Of a stretch of 64,000 nt of DNA, positions 53,379-63,058 are shown piece after piece (within the stretch, counting starts at the first letter, position 1; each line of letters starts with the position of its first letter). This DNA is from Saprospiraceae bacterium (GTDB lineage: Bacteria; Bacteroidota; Bacteroidia; Chitinophagales; Saprospiraceae), in NCBI GenBank assembly GCA_021604865.1, contig BQJU01000027.1, positions 1-64,000 on the forward strand, read 5' to 3'. Under the pieces are notes generated by a model. The model was not told the origin of the DNA and ran no database searches. It saw only the letters and a program-made list of their open reading frames with translations. Made by a program: the position numbers and the translations under genes.

Positions 53379-55352
53379 CTATTTTTTAATTAAACTTTCA
53401 AAAACGGGTTTGTTAATCTTTACTTTGTATTCTTTGCGTAATAGTTCAATCCATTCCCGTTCCAGTTGATCCTGGTAGTCGGCTACGGCATACCCTCTTG
53501 CTTCTTTCAACGTTTTGGGTCCAGCGGGTAAAATGTTTTCGATTTTGTAAAATTTGATCGCATTGCCACGGGGCAATTCTTCCATTCTGGACATGGCACC
53601 TACTTCCCATTCCATGTCTTTCATTTCAGGATTCCGATCCTTTTCATAATTGGTCGTCTCTACGGTAACCAATGTCGTACTATCTGTATTGAACTTCGCT
53701 TTTACGTCTTCAGCATTGCGCTTTTTGGAATAGAGGTAAATGGCCTGGGCTTCCGTGCGGTATTTTCCAGGAACGCGGTATACGCTCGTTTCAGCCCGCT
53801 CTTTCCAGATGTACTTCCCTTTGAGATTTTTTTCAAAGAACTGTTCCAGTCCGGTAGTATCCTGAGACGCTTTGTCCCACACCAAACGTTTGGTCGCTTC
53901 AAATAACAAAATGCCTTCTTCGTATTCCCGCATCAACGATTTGAATTCGGGATATTTATTTTCCAATTGGCTTTCTTCGTATTTCAGGATCTGGTCATTC
54001 ACAAAGTCTGCATACAATTTATGCGTGGCGTCATCAAGACTGCCTCCCCGACCCATTTTCAGGCGTTGGCGGGAAGCTGAACCCAGGTAATCGGTAAAAT
54101 CACCTAAAGTAACTTTGTAACTGCTTCCAAGGGAAAACAAGGCCTCTGTTGATTTTTCCTTTGGCGCTTTCCAGCGAAACGTCAGAAAGGTATCCGTCAG
54201 AGTGCTGATAAATGCATCGAGGACTGCCGGATTTTCCTTAAAATCGCTTTTGTTTTTAATTTGCTCCAGCATTTTTAAGCGAGATGCTTCAAAACGAGGG
54301 TCTTTGCGAATTTTCCCATCCAAACGACTCTTCTCAATGTTAAAAGGTTGTATGCCCTTGTGACTAATTCGTCTAACAATATGCCAACCGGCAGAGGTTT
54401 GGAAAGGTTCGGAGAAGGAATCATCTGCTTTCAAGGCAAAAGCCGCTTCTTCAAAAGGTTTTTCATAGCGGTTGATGCCAAAAAAACCAATATACCCTCC
54501 TTTAGCTGCGGTACGTCCGTCATCTGAGAACTGCTTGGCGGCCTCTTCAAAATCAATACCACTTTTTAATAATAGGTATATGCTGTCGACCTTTGCCTTG
54601 GCGGCTTCCGGATTCTTTTCGTTTTTGCGTACCAGAATATGAGCTGCTTCCAGCTCTCCCCGGGCCGGTCGTCGGGCGTTGACCATTAGGATGTGATAGC
54701 CGGCATCAGTACGTACCGGACCAACTAGTTTATTTAAAGGAGCGGAATACGCCGCCGACTCCAAATTGTAAAATCCTTTCGGAAATAAAGCCGTGACAAA
54801 ACCAACATGCCCTTCATTGCGCTGTACGGATTTATCCATCGATACTTCTTTGGCTACAGCACTAAAAGCAACACCACCTTCAATGCGTTTGAGGGCACTT
54901 TCTGCTTTTTGAAAGGCCGCGAGTGTATCTTCGGGCGTAGGGTCAGGATTTAAGGCAATTAGGATATGGCTGATATCGACATCCTGCTGTATGCGATCAT
55001 AAGCTTCCTTAACCAATTGATCCGTCAGACTCTTATCGATTAGGTACGAATCTGCCAATTGACGACGGTAACCTGCCAGCTCCTCCTGGAGTTGCTTGAT
55101 CGTATCCAATTGCATATCTTTTGCCTTTTGCACTTTTAGCTTAAACTTGACATAAAGATCCAGATACTCTTCTAGTGACGGTTTGGAAAAATCAGCCGTT
55201 TTCCCGTTTGTCTTACTATAGATGTACACAAATTCCGACACCGAAACAGGGTTGCCTTCTACAGAGAAAAGTTCTCGATTGTCTTCCTGAGCCATGGCTG
55301 TGGACAAAATCCCCATGACCGCGATAAGTAAGATTAGAATTTGCTTGAACAT
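53379..55352 (-). CDS. Large periplasmic PPIase with two parvulin domains
   Basis: The protein has 657 aa with signal peptide MFKQILILLIAVMGILSTAMA. The N-terminal helical arm (FSVEGNPVSVSEFVYIYSKT) is followed by two parvulin modules, about 120-225 (ISHILIALNPDPTPED, NEGHVGFVTALFPKG) and 230-330 (AAHILVRKNEKNPE, KGGYIGFFGINRYEKPFE). A long helical C-terminal region has no family I recognise. It is probably a SurA/PpiD-type chaperone in the periplasm. It is the first gene of a three-gene operon, and a promoter candidate lies just upstream. Confidence 0.85.
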   Translation of the reverse strand: MFKQILILLIAVMGILSTAMAQEDNRELFSVEGNPVSVSEFVYIYSKTNGKTADFSKPSLEEYLDLYVKFKLKVQKAKDMQLDTIKQLQEELAGYRRQLADSYLIDKSLTDQLVKEAYDRIQQDVDISHILIALNPDPTPEDTLAAFQKAESALKRIEGGVAFSAVAKEVSMDKSVQRNEGHVGFVTALFPKGFYNLESAAYSAPLNKLVGPVRTDAGYHILMVNARRPARGELEAAHILVRKNEKNPEAAKAKVDSIYLLLKSGIDFEEAAKQFSDDGRTAAKGGYIGFFGINRYEKPFEEAAFALKADDSFSEPFQTSAGWHIVRRISHKGIQPFNIEKSRLDGKIRKDPRFEASRLKMLEQIKNKSDFKENPAVLDAFISTLTDTFLTFRWKAPKEKSTEALFSLGSSYKVTLGDFTDYLGSASRQRLKMGRGGSLDDATHKLYADFVNDQILKYEESQLENKYPEFKSLMREYEEGILLFEATKRLVWDKASQDTTGLEQFFEKNLKGKYIWKERAETSVYRVPGKYRTEAQAIYLYSKKRNAEDVKAKFNTDSTTLVTVETTNYEKDRNPEMKDMEWEVGAMSRMEELPRGNAIKFYKIENILPAGPKTLKEARGYAVADYQDQLEREWIELLRKEYKVKINKPVFESLIKK

Positions 55353-55404
55353 GTTTAACTGATCATTTTTTATTCAAAAAAAAGTCTCTTTTTTAAAAGC
55401 ACCG

Positions 55405-55433
55405 CAAAATTAGTAATTTTAAGGGGGTTTCAA
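55405..55433 (-). promoter_or_regulatory. Candidate promoter of the PPIase operon
   Basis: On the minus strand TTG is followed after 18 nt by TAATTTTG, a full match to TAnnTTTG. The spacing is one base shorter than usual. The first start codon lies about 50 bp downstream. Confidence 0.55.
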
Positions 55434-55454
55434 TGCGTTTTAGGATTTCCTTAA

Positions 55455-55590
55455 GGTTTTAGAGGCAGTTTGGAGGCCAACACCGATACAAGATTGGACC
55501 CGCTCTTTTGGCTGCAAAGGATCACTTTTTCGATCTTCCTTCGTTAATCTCTTGTCCGTCTCAAGGCAAAGCCAAGACCGTCTAACAGCA
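55455..55590. repeat. Degenerate relative of the 46.9-kb inverted-repeat element
   Basis: TTTGGAGGCCAACACCGATACAAG and CTTCGTTAATCTCTTGTCCGTC resemble parts of the element at 46871-46972 (GGAGGTCGGTTTTTGTAG and CTTCGTTGCTTTTCTTGTCCGT). It lies between murF-alr and the PPIase operon. Only fragments match, so the relationship is tentative. Confidence 0.4.
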
Positions 55591-55598
55591 AAACCATC

Positions 55599-58058
55599 TC
55601 AATCCTGCACATAAACCCGTTTTACCCGAGGAGAGATATTCGTAAACACCTCATAGGGAATAGTCTCCAAAGCTTCTGCCAGCGTTTCTACACGAGGCAT
55701 TTCGCCAAAAACAATTACTTCATCCCCCTCCTGTACTTTGGCAATATGGGTGACTTCCACCATACACATATCCATACAGACATTACCGACAATCGGAGCC
55801 AGTTGACCGCGCACCAACAAGCTATAACGTCCATTGCCTGCACGTCGCGACAAGCCATCCGCATATCCAACACTAATGGTGGCAATTTTCCCACCCTGCT
55901 TTAATATCCCATGACGCCCATAACCAACCGTCTCGCCCGGTGCCAGCTCTTTGATTTGAGAAACTGTAGCCTTTAGTTGCATCACTGGTTTTAACTGATC
56001 GGTCGCGGAACCAACACCATAGATACCAATGCCCAAACGCACCAAATCCATCTGGTATTGTGGAAAACGAACGATGCCAGCTGAATTGAGGGTATGCCGC
56101 AATGGCCGGTAAGCCAAGGTTGCTGTAATGCGTTGATAATCTTGCTGGAAACGACTGACTTGTTGGTGGGTAAAAGGATCATGTGTATCGGCCTCGCTGG
56201 CAGCAAGGTGAGAAAAGATCGACCGGACCTTTAATTGTGGATTGTGTTTAAGTATTTCACAAAGTTCGTCCACATGCTGCGACTCGAAACCGAGGCGGTG
56301 CATGCCGGTATCCAGTTTCAGATGAATGGTCAGGTCACTGCCCTGTCCCTGACAAAAGCGGGCAAGCTCCCTGAGTTGCTGGAGGCTGTATACTTCGGGC
56401 TCCAGTTGGTACCGCAATAAGGCATCATAAGCTGCCGGTTCCGGATTAAGCACCAGGATGGGTAAATGAATGCCTGTCCGCCTCAAATCTACGCCCTCAT
56501 CCGTGTAGGCTACACCTAAATAATCAACCTGGTGAAACTCCAGGGCGCGGGCAATTTCCAGGCTCCCACTTCCATAAGCAGCAGCTTTGACCATCACCAT
56601 CAATTTGGTGGTAGGCAGCAGGTAATTGCGCATAATGCGAAGGTTGTGGGCCAGGGCGTTGAGGTTGACCTCCAGCCGGGTGCGGTGCACCTGGCGGGAA
56701 AGCCTTTCGGCAATGGCTTCAAACCCAAAAGGCCGCGCTCCTTTGAGCAGGATGATTTCGTTTTGAAAATCAAATTGGCTTAGTTCTGAGAGCAGGCTGG
56801 CGGTATCCGAAAAAAAATAGTGCTCAATTTCTGGCGATAGTTGGGCATCAATGGTTGGAATGTATTGACCTATGCCAATCAATCGATGTATGCCAATGGT
56901 TGAAATAAGTTGCGCAATTTGACCATAAAGTTCCCGGTCAGTAAGCCCACTTTGCAGTATATCGGATAAAATCAAGGTACGACGGAGGTCTTTTTTTTGC
57001 TGTTGCAGAAACTGTAAGGCCATTGTCAGTGAGGTCAGATCGGCATTGTAACTATCATTGATCAGGATACAATTGTTGATGCCTTCTTTTAATTCCAGGC
57101 GCATGGCCAGTGTATCCAGTTGCAGTATCCGATGAGCGATGACTGCTGGTGCAACGCCTAAATAAAGGAGGACGGCCCAACAATGTATCGTATTTTCAAT
57201 AGCCGTTGGTTCATTAAATGGAATGAGTATTTCTAATGCCTGCTGCTGGTATGTGGCGACCAGTTTAGTTGCTTTCCCCATCGGCTGTATGCCCGTAATT
57301 TGCAAGTCTGCAGCCCCTTCAACCGACCAGGAAAAGGTTGGAATTTTACTGGCTTTTATTGACGCATCCAGGCGGTGATCGTCCCGGCAATAGATGAGTA
57401 TTTCGGCATTTTTAAAAAGGGTTAGCTTTTCGGTGATTTTGGTTGTTGTATCCGGAAACCCCTCTCGGTGTGCTTCGCCGATATTGGTAAAAAGGCCAAT
57501 CCTGCAATCAATGATCGGGGCCAGCCGCTGCATTTCACCACTGGTAGAGATGCCCGCTTCAAAAATGCCCAACTCGTGTTGTGGACCAATTTGCCAAACT
57601 GATAAGGACACCCCCAATTGGGAGTTGAAACTACGAGGGCTTTTTACGATTTGGTAATCCTCCCGCAGCAACTGAAAAAGCCATTCCTTGATAATGGTTT
57701 TGCCATTGCTACCCGTGATACCGATTACTGGCAGGTCAAATTGGTGGCGGTGGTAATTGGCTAGCTGTTGAAGTGCCGCCAGCGTATCAGCTACCCGGAT
57801 AAAAGAGGCTTCAGGCAAGGATTCAACAGCTATTGCTTTATCTATAATAAAACTACGCACACCCGCTTTGTAGGCCTGAGCGATAAAGTTGTGGCCATCC
57901 TGTTGCGGTCCACTCAATGCAAAAAACAGACCCGTTTCCGGGAAAATGATCTGCCGGCTATCGTACAACAATTGTTCGATGTGATAATCCGGAGCATCAG
58001 GTGGCTCAATCTGTCCACCAACCAAGGCTGCAATGTGATGTATTGAATAGGATGACAT
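55599..58058 (-). CDS. murF-alr: MurF-alanine racemase fusion
   Basis: From ATG 58058 (MSSYSIHHIAALVGGQIEPP) the protein has 819 aa. Residues about 1-440 are a MurF ligase with the P-loop GITGSNGKTIIKEWL and the acceptor region LRTLILSDILQSGL. MurF adds D-Ala-D-Ala to the UDP-MurNAc tripeptide. Residues about 445-819 are a PLP-dependent alanine racemase: the lysine is in MVKAAAYGSGSLE (family usually KADAYGHG), with VGYADGLSRRAGN and VGNVCMDMCMVEV. The fusion makes D-Ala and supplies it to the ligase; such fusions are known in Bacteroidota. The frame stays open for another 590 bp upstream, but that part overlaps gcvH on the other strand and is not coding. Confidence 0.95.
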   Translation of the reverse strand: MSSYSIHHIAALVGGQIEPPDAPDYHIEQLLYDSRQIIFPETGLFFALSGPQQDGHNFIAQAYKAGVRSFIIDKAIAVESLPEASFIRVADTLAALQQLANYHRHQFDLPVIGITGSNGKTIIKEWLFQLLREDYQIVKSPRSFNSQLGVSLSVWQIGPQHELGIFEAGISTSGEMQRLAPIIDCRIGLFTNIGEAHREGFPDTTTKITEKLTLFKNAEILIYCRDDHRLDASIKASKIPTFSWSVEGAADLQITGIQPMGKATKLVATYQQQALEILIPFNEPTAIENTIHCWAVLLYLGVAPAVIAHRILQLDTLAMRLELKEGINNCILINDSYNADLTSLTMALQFLQQQKKDLRRTLILSDILQSGLTDRELYGQIAQLISTIGIHRLIGIGQYIPTIDAQLSPEIEHYFFSDTASLLSELSQFDFQNEIILLKGARPFGFEAIAERLSRQVHRTRLEVNLNALAHNLRIMRNYLLPTTKLMVMVKAAAYGSGSLEIARALEFHQVDYLGVAYTDEGVDLRRTGIHLPILVLNPEPAAYDALLRYQLEPEVYSLQQLRELARFCQGQGSDLTIHLKLDTGMHRLGFESQHVDELCEILKHNPQLKVRSIFSHLAASEADTHDPFTHQQVSRFQQDYQRITATLAYRPLRHTLNSAGIVRFPQYQMDLVRLGIGIYGVGSATDQLKPVMQLKATVSQIKELAPGETVGYGRHGILKQGGKIATISVGYADGLSRRAGNGRYSLLVRGQLAPIVGNVCMDMCMVEVTHIAKVQEGDEVIVFGEMPRVETLAEALETIPYEVFTNISPRVKRVYVQD

Positions 58059-58205
58059 TAATGCGAAGATAGTCAGGTGGGGTGAAATTTGAATTATATC
58101 CAGATTTTTTTCCAAAATCACTGACAAGCTGAAAAAATCAATTATTTTTGGGCGGCCCGGAAAATTCCAGGCATTTGTTTCATTAAATAACCAATATTCC
58201 AAATT

Positions 58206-58598
58206 ATGGAATTTCCTGCAAATCTGAAATATACCGATGACCACGAATGGTTGAGGGTAGAGGCGGATGACTACGCTTATGTAGGCATTACCGATTTTGC
58301 CCAAACTGAGTTGGATGAGTTGGTCTACATCGAAGTAGATACAATAGGTGAATCTCTGGATCAGGGTGCCGTATTTGGTACCGTAGAAGCCGTCAAGACA
58401 ACCTCTGAACTTTTGATGCCGGTTTCCGGCACAGTGGTAGAATTTAATGCTGCCTTGAATGAAGCAGAAGGTGATGATCCGACGCTGGTCAATAAAGATC
58501 CTTATGGCGAGGGCTGGATTGTCAAAATCAAGCTTAGTGATCCGAGTGAGGTTAAAGAACTCTTGGATGCAGAAGCCTATAAGAAAATAGTAGCTTGA
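58206..58598 (+). CDS. gcvH: Glycine cleavage system H protein
   Basis: The protein has 130 aa, a normal length. The lipoyl-Lys site is [16 protein letters not shown], and the surrounding sequence ([20 protein letters not shown] at the start, [20 protein letters not shown] at the end) is typical. GcvH carries the aminomethyl group between the P, T and L proteins in the cytoplasm; those genes are not in the window. A TATTTTTG box upstream at about 58152-58160 may be its promoter. The gene is divergent from murF-alr. Confidence 0.96.
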   Translation: MEFPANLKYTDDHEWLRVEADDYAYVGITDFAQTELDELVYIEVDTIGESLDQGAVFGTVEAVKTTSELLMPVSGTVVEFNAALNEAEGDDPTLVNKDPYGEGWIVKIKLSDPSEVKELLDAEAYKKIVA

Positions 58599-58671
58599 TC
58601 TGCTAATTTTTTTTACACCCTGATGCACCAAAAATAATTGGATTTGCATCTAGGTAACTAGAAGTATCAAT

Positions 58672-59025
58672 TTGAAAGCATTTATACCGGCAATTGTATG
58701 GGCATTATTTATTTTTGGGGTGTCTACTACAGCCAGCAAGAACCTCCCTCAGATATCGTGGAATCTTGCGTCGCCGGATAAAATAGCACATGCCATCGTT
58801 TATATGATTTTTGCCGGCTGTCTTTTTTACGGCTTTCGCCAAAAAATGGGCTTGCAAAAAACGACGATTCTGATGGCATTTGTCATTTGTTCTGCTTACG
58901 GAATTTTGATGGAGATTGTACAATATTCATTTTTTCCGGGGCGATATTTTGAACTTAATGACATTATTGCTAATATTATTGGTGCTTTACTAAGTGTACT
59001 ACTATTGAAATTATTTTATAAGTAA
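58672..59025 (+). CDS. VanZ-like membrane protein with TTG start
   Basis: The protein has 117 aa. The start is TTG at 58672 (reading MKAFIPAIVWALFIFGVSTT), because the only ATG farther in would remove the first membrane segment. There are four hydrophobic helices. VanZ-family residues are visible in SPDKIAHAIVYMIFAG, LMEIVQYSFFPGRYFELND and NIIGALLSVLLLKLFY. The function of VanZ-like proteins is poorly defined; a link to envelope stress or lipid handling is usual speculation. The gene lies 73 bp after gcvH and 12 bp before the TonB gene, so the last two could be translated together. Confidence 0.8.
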   Translation: MKAFIPAIVWALFIFGVSTTASKNLPQISWNLASPDKIAHAIVYMIFAGCLFYGFRQKMGLQKTTILMAFVICSAYGILMEIVQYSFFPGRYFELNDIIANIIGALLSVLLLKLFYK

Positions 59026-59037
59026 AACCTTGTCAGT

Positions 59038-59964
59038 ATGTTATTGCTTGATATTTCCATTGCAGGCGCTCCCCTGGCGATTATCGTCCTGGTCGTTGTG
59101 GCTGGACTGATTACCTTTATCCAGGTGATGAAGTCCGTTTATCGCAAGCGGGCAGAAAGTGGACTTGCGGAACAATTTGCTGACCAGCCTAGTAAGTCCC
59201 CTTTGGACGGTAGAAACAAATACCCCGGTGCCAATGTATTTAAGCACAGCGGTACTTTTTTCAACCTCGGATTGGCGATTACCATGGGCTTGACAGTTCT
59301 GGCATTCGGTTGGACGCAATACGAGAAAATTATCGATGTTTCCGGGTATATGGATACACTGGAAGAAGACATCGAGTTGGAACCACCGCGTACCGCTGAA
59401 CCGCCACCACCACCGCCACCACCACCGCCACCGGTGATTGAAGAAGTTCCTGAAGAAGAAATTCTGGAAGAAGAAGAACCGGAGTTTGTCGATCAGAGTG
59501 TTGAGGCCGATACAGAGGTAGAACAAGAGCCTATCGTAGAAGCGCCACCACCACCGCCACCACCGCCACCGCCACCACCAAAACAAGAAACAGAAGAAAT
59601 CTTTAAGGTTGTGGAACAAATGCCTCGTTTCCCCGGATGTGAAGACATGTCGGGTTCCGAAAAGGAAAAAAAGGCATGTGCGGATAAGAAAATGCTTGAA
59701 TTTATCTACAAAAATATCAAGTATCCGGCTATTGCCCGGGAGAATGGTGTAGAAGGTACTTGTGTAGTACAGTTTGTAGTAGAAAGAGATGGTAAGGTAA
59801 CGGACGCTAAGGTGGTCCGGGACATTGGTGCCCAATGTGGTCAGGAAGCCCTGCGTGTAGTGGAGCTGATGAACAAAGAGGGAATCAAATGGACTCCTGG
59901 TAAGCAACGCGGTCGTTCTGTACGGGTGCAATTTAACTTGCCCGTACGTTTCAAACTCGAGTAA
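59038..59964 (+). CDS. Energy transducer TonB
   Basis: The protein has 308 aa. A first hydrophobic segment (about 5-28, AGAPLAIIVLVVVAGLITFI) and a second (about 78-95, LGLAITMGLTVLAFG) are followed by a Pro/Glu linker with two runs of 10 to 12 Pro. The C-terminal TonB domain (about 210-308) includes YPAIARENGVEGTCVVQFVV and NLPVRFKLE. TonB links proton-motive force from ExbB/ExbD to outer-membrane receptors such as the SusC protein here, although several TonB proteins are usually present. Two membrane segments rather than one are unusual but common in this phylum. An intrinsic terminator follows. Confidence 0.88.
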   Translation: MLLLDISIAGAPLAIIVLVVVAGLITFIQVMKSVYRKRAESGLAEQFADQPSKSPLDGRNKYPGANVFKHSGTFFNLGLAITMGLTVLAFGWTQYEKIIDVSGYMDTLEEDIELEPPRTAEPPPPPPPPPPPVIEEVPEEEILEEEEPEFVDQSVEADTEVEQEPIVEAPPPPPPPPPPPPKQETEEIFKVVEQMPRFPGCEDMSGSEKEKKACADKKMLEFIYKNIKYPAIARENGVEGTCVVQFVVERDGKVTDAKVVRDIGAQCGQEALRVVELMNKEGIKWTPGKQRGRSVRVQFNLPVRFKLE

Positions 59965-59985
59965 TAACTATCTTATAGATATAAA

Positions 59986-60032
59986 ATGGCAAACCGGTAT
60001 CGAAGCAATTCGGTACCGGTTTGCTATTTTTG
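59986..60032 (+). terminator. Intrinsic terminator after the TonB gene
   Basis: GGCAAACCGGTATCGAA pairs with TTCGGTACCGGTTTGCT around a 4-nt loop and is followed by ATTTTTG. One GU pair occurs in the stem. Confidence 0.88.
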
Positions 60033-60101
60033 TAGCTGAGTAATTGGCAACTTTTATTCAAAACTTTCGTTGTATAAACGTATGTATTAAAGAAGCATTA
60101 A

Positions 60102-61904
60102 ATGATGAGGTTTTTATTTGTTTTACTGATTTCTCTATGTTGGTTGCCATTAGCAAAAACTCAGGATGCCAAATTGGCCCAACAATACTATCAAAATGGA
60201 GAATACGAAAAGGCTTCCGTAATCTATGAGAAGCTTTTTGAAAAGAGCAACAGTGACTTTTTCTTCGACCGTTACGTAGAGTGCCTTTTGTCGATGGATG
60301 ATTTTGAGAATGGCGAAAAAGTCATCAAAAAGCAATTGAAAAAACAACCGGATAACGTCAACCTCTACGTTACCTATGGTCGGCTGCTCAATCGGCAATT
60401 TAAAGATGATGAAGCGGAGGAGCAGTATAAATATTCGATCCAGCGACTACCAAAAGACCAATACATCATTACTCGTCTAGCTAATGCTTTCTTAAACCTT
60501 ACCCGTTATGACTTAGCGACTCAGGTATATGAACGTGGAGCTGAATTATTAAAAGACCAACGCATATTTGCCTTCAATCTAGGAGAACTCTACCGCCGGA
60601 AAGGAGACAATGATAAAATGATCCAGAATTACCTCATCAGTCTGGAAGATAAACCCGATCGCATCAATACCCTGAAGACGTTGTTTCAGCGGTTTCTCTC
60701 TGAAAAGGATTTTGAAGAATTGCAGGCACAATTGTATGCCCGGATTCAGGAAAATGAAAATGACCCTATCTATCCAGAGTTATTGGCCTGGGTATTTATT
60801 CAGCGCAAGGATTATAAAAATGCTTTCCGGCAGGAAAAGGCCCTGGATCGACGATTTAATGAGAATGGTGGACGGTTGTTTCGACTAGGTCAGACAGCGG
60901 CCAATGATCGAGATTATGATTCGGCCATCGAGATATTTGATTACATCGTTGAAAAAAAGGGGCTGAGTTCAACCTATTATCAGGATGCCAAACAACAATC
61001 CCTGCGCGCCCGTCGCGACAAATTGGTGGGCGGTTTTCATTATACAGAGGAGGAATTGAGGCAGCTTGAACTGCAATACCAACAATTTCTTGATGAATCG
61101 GGTCGGAACAAAACCAATGCTGGTATTCAACTGGAATTGGCTAAGTTGGAAGCTTTCTATCTCAATGATCTGGATAAGGCTATTGAATTATTGGATCAAC
61201 TGATTGCTTATCCCAATGTGGATCGGGTGATTGAGGCAGAAGCCAAGTTGGCCCTGGCCGATTTCTACCTCATGCAAGGTGAACGGTGGGAAGCTACCCT
61301 GTTATACTCTCAGGTGGATAAAGATTTTAAGGAGGCCCTGCTCGGACACGAAGCACGGTACCGCAATGCAAAACTGTCTTATTATTCCGGCGATTTCCAA
61401 TGGGCACAAGCGCAGTTTGATATTCTGAAAGCCTCGACTTCCAAGTTGATTGCCAATGATGCCCTGGATCTATCGGTCTTTATCATGGATAACCTTGGAT
61501 TGGATACTACTGCCACCGCACTGGAAATGTATGCCGATGCCGATCTGCTGGTTTTTCAAAATCGTTTTGATGAAGCCTTTGTGAAGGTGGATAGCCTATT
61601 GCTGTTATTTCCAGAACACGCATTGCAAGACGATGTATATTACCTGAAGGGGCAGGTTTATCGCAAAAAGCGGGAATACTCCAAAGCCGCCGAGATGTAT
61701 CAACGCATCATTGACAATTTCCCCGAAGGTATCCGAACGGATAACTCCATTTTCCAATTGGCTGAGTTGTACGAAAGACACCTCGATGATCTGGAAAAAG
61801 CGAAGACACTTTACGAAACCTTATTTATTGATTACTCAGGTAGTACCTTTGCCGTGGAAGCTAGAAAGCGTTTCCGAAAGCTGCGAGGTGATGATGTGCA
61901 GTAG
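60102..61904 (+). CDS. Secreted TPR protein
   Basis: The protein has 600 aa with signal peptide MRFLFVLLISLCWLPLAKTQ (the second ATG, 3 bp in, could be the start). At least ten TPR-like repeats cover the protein, for example YYQNGEYEKASVIYEKLFEKS at the N-terminus, YNLGELYRRKGDNDKMIQNYL-like in the middle, and YYLKGQVYRKKREYSKAAEMYQ near residue 540. It probably works in the periplasm as a scaffold. Similar genes accompany gliding and T9SS functions in some Bacteroidota, but nothing here shows which one. It is transcribed alone and ends convergently with rpmH. Confidence 0.8.
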   Translation: MMRFLFVLLISLCWLPLAKTQDAKLAQQYYQNGEYEKASVIYEKLFEKSNSDFFFDRYVECLLSMDDFENGEKVIKKQLKKQPDNVNLYVTYGRLLNRQFKDDEAEEQYKYSIQRLPKDQYIITRLANAFLNLTRYDLATQVYERGAELLKDQRIFAFNLGELYRRKGDNDKMIQNYLISLEDKPDRINTLKTLFQRFLSEKDFEELQAQLYARIQENENDPIYPELLAWVFIQRKDYKNAFRQEKALDRRFNENGGRLFRLGQTAANDRDYDSAIEIFDYIVEKKGLSSTYYQDAKQQSLRARRDKLVGGFHYTEEELRQLELQYQQFLDESGRNKTNAGIQLELAKLEAFYLNDLDKAIELLDQLIAYPNVDRVIEAEAKLALADFYLMQGERWEATLLYSQVDKDFKEALLGHEARYRNAKLSYYSGDFQWAQAQFDILKASTSKLIANDALDLSVFIMDNLGLDTTATALEMYADADLLVFQNRFDEAFVKVDSLLLLFPEHALQDDVYYLKGQVYRKKREYSKAAEMYQRIIDNFPEGIRTDNSIFQLAELYERHLDDLEKAKTLYETLFIDYSGSTFAVEARKRFRKLRGDDVQ

Positions 61905-61990
61905 TAAGTAGTGTTGCCTCAAACAGGCTTTGAAGGCCACAGCGCAATCTAGCCATGCATGCATGACCTGGCCCGCAGAGACACGCCCAA

Positions 61991-62016
61991 AATAAAAAAG
62001 CCCGATAAATGGGACT
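61991..62016 (-). terminator. Weak terminator of rpmH
   Basis: On the minus strand AGTCCCATTTATCGGGCT forms a short stem and is followed by six T residues. It lies about 85 bp beyond the rpmH stop. Confidence 0.5.
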
Positions 62017-62032
62017 AGTTTAAATACCAAAA

Positions 62033-62062
62033 CGTGTCATTCTCCAGTCAGAGAATGACACG
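62033..62062. terminator. Perfect 12-bp hairpin between convergent genes
   Basis: CGTGTCATTCTC pairs with GAGAATGACACG around CAGTCA. It lies between the TPR gene and rpmH. There is no strong T-run on either side, so it may act as a transcript-stabilising or weak termination hairpin for both. Confidence 0.65.
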
Positions 62063-62100
62063 TCCTATTGGTTAGCTAAAAGCAACGCGTTCTATAGCTA

Positions 62101-62256
62101 TTACTTCAGACTATTTTCGTCAGAAACACTCAGCTTTGCACGGCCCTTAGCTCTGCGGCGAGCAAGTACCTTACGGCCATTCTTGCTGCTCATGCGAGAA
62201 CGGAATCCATGCTTATTTGCCCGCTTTCTTTTTGATGGTTGAAACGTCCTTTTCAT
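62101..62256 (-). CDS. rpmH: 50S ribosomal protein L34
   Basis: The protein has 51 aa. The start at 62256 gives [20 protein letters not shown], and the sequence continues [20 protein letters not shown], which is the L34 signature. It is a structural protein of the large ribosomal subunit. The tail ([12 protein letters not shown]) is a little longer than in many species. It is transcribed alone from the promoter at 62292-62322. Confidence 0.98.
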   Translation of the reverse strand: MKRTFQPSKRKRANKHGFRSRMSSKNGRKVLARRRAKGRAKLSVSDENSLK

Positions 62257-62291
62257 TTTCTCTAAAATTTTGCCGTTTTTGAAAAGCCGGA

Positions 62292-62322
62292 CAAAGGTAA
62301 AACGATTTTAGCACTTAGACAA
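62292..62322 (-). promoter_or_regulatory. Promoter of rpmH
   Basis: On the minus strand TTG is followed after 20 nt by TACCTTTG, a full match to TAnnTTTG at the expected spacing. The start codon is 36 bp downstream. Confidence 0.75.
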
Positions 62323-62451
62323 GTTATAGAATTGAAAGATTCAACTAAAAAAGAGCTATAGGTAGTCAATGTCGGTTTTTTTTTGTCAGAAACAAAGAAA
62401 CGGTAATTTGTTAAAATATTGATTAGTAGTTAATTACATTCTATAGTGAAT

Positions 62452-63018
62452 CTAGATTGTCATGATGTCCACTTCTTTATTGGAGATCATTTCATCAACC
62501 TTTTGGCTGAATTTATCTGTGAGATCCTGGATTTCTTTTTCCCGACGCTTGCCATTGTCTTCGGGTAAGCCATCTTTAATGGCTTGTTTGATGGATTCCA
62601 TGCCTTTATGTCGAGCGGCACGTATGCCAACCTTAGCATCTTCTCCTAGCGATTTGGCCTTTTTTACCAGGTCTTTTCGTCGTTCTTCGGTAAGGGCGGG
62701 AATGCTGATGCGTACAATTTCTCCATCGTTTTGAGGCGTAACGCCCAGGTTGGCTTCAAAGATGGCCCTTTCAATAACGGGAATCAGGGATTTATCCCAG
62801 GGTTGAATGACCAGCGTACGGGAGTCGGAAGCCGAAATATTGGCAGCCTGACTGAGTTTTGTGGGTGTACCATAATAATTAACCTTCAAATCAGCCAACA
62901 TACTTGGGGAAGCTTTTCCGGTACGTACCTTAACCAATTCGTGGTGAAGATGTTCAATGGCATCATTCATCAAAGATTCGGTCGATGTAATTAAGACTTT
63001 TAGTTCATCCTGCTGCAT
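62452..63018 (-). CDS. frr: Ribosome recycling factor
   Basis: The protein has 188 aa, the usual length. HELVKVRTGKASPSMLADLK near the N-terminus and VRISIPALTEERRKDLVKKA in the middle are RRF signatures. Together with EF-G it splits the post-termination ribosome. The gene starts 40 bp after the stop of the zinc peptidase gene on the same strand and may be cotranscribed with it. Confidence 0.97.
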   Translation of the reverse strand: MQQDELKVLITSTESLMNDAIEHLHHELVKVRTGKASPSMLADLKVNYYGTPTKLSQAANISASDSRTLVIQPWDKSLIPVIERAIFEANLGVTPQNDGEIVRISIPALTEERRKDLVKKAKSLGEDAKVGIRAARHKGMESIKQAIKDGLPEDNGKRREKEIQDLTDKFSQKVDEMISNKEVDIMTI

Positions 63019-63058
63019 ATCAGTAATAATTTGGTGTCAGGTATAAAGTTAAAAAAAA

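Noticed and set aside
58059-58649. Upstream extension of the murF-alr reading frame by about 197 codons
   Set aside because: It is antisense to gcvH, a firm gene, and the MurF family starts at the Met encoded at 58058.
59041-59931. 296-codon open frame opposite the TonB gene
   Set aside because: It is rich in Trp and Arg because it reads the complement of the proline runs; the plus-strand TonB domain is clear.
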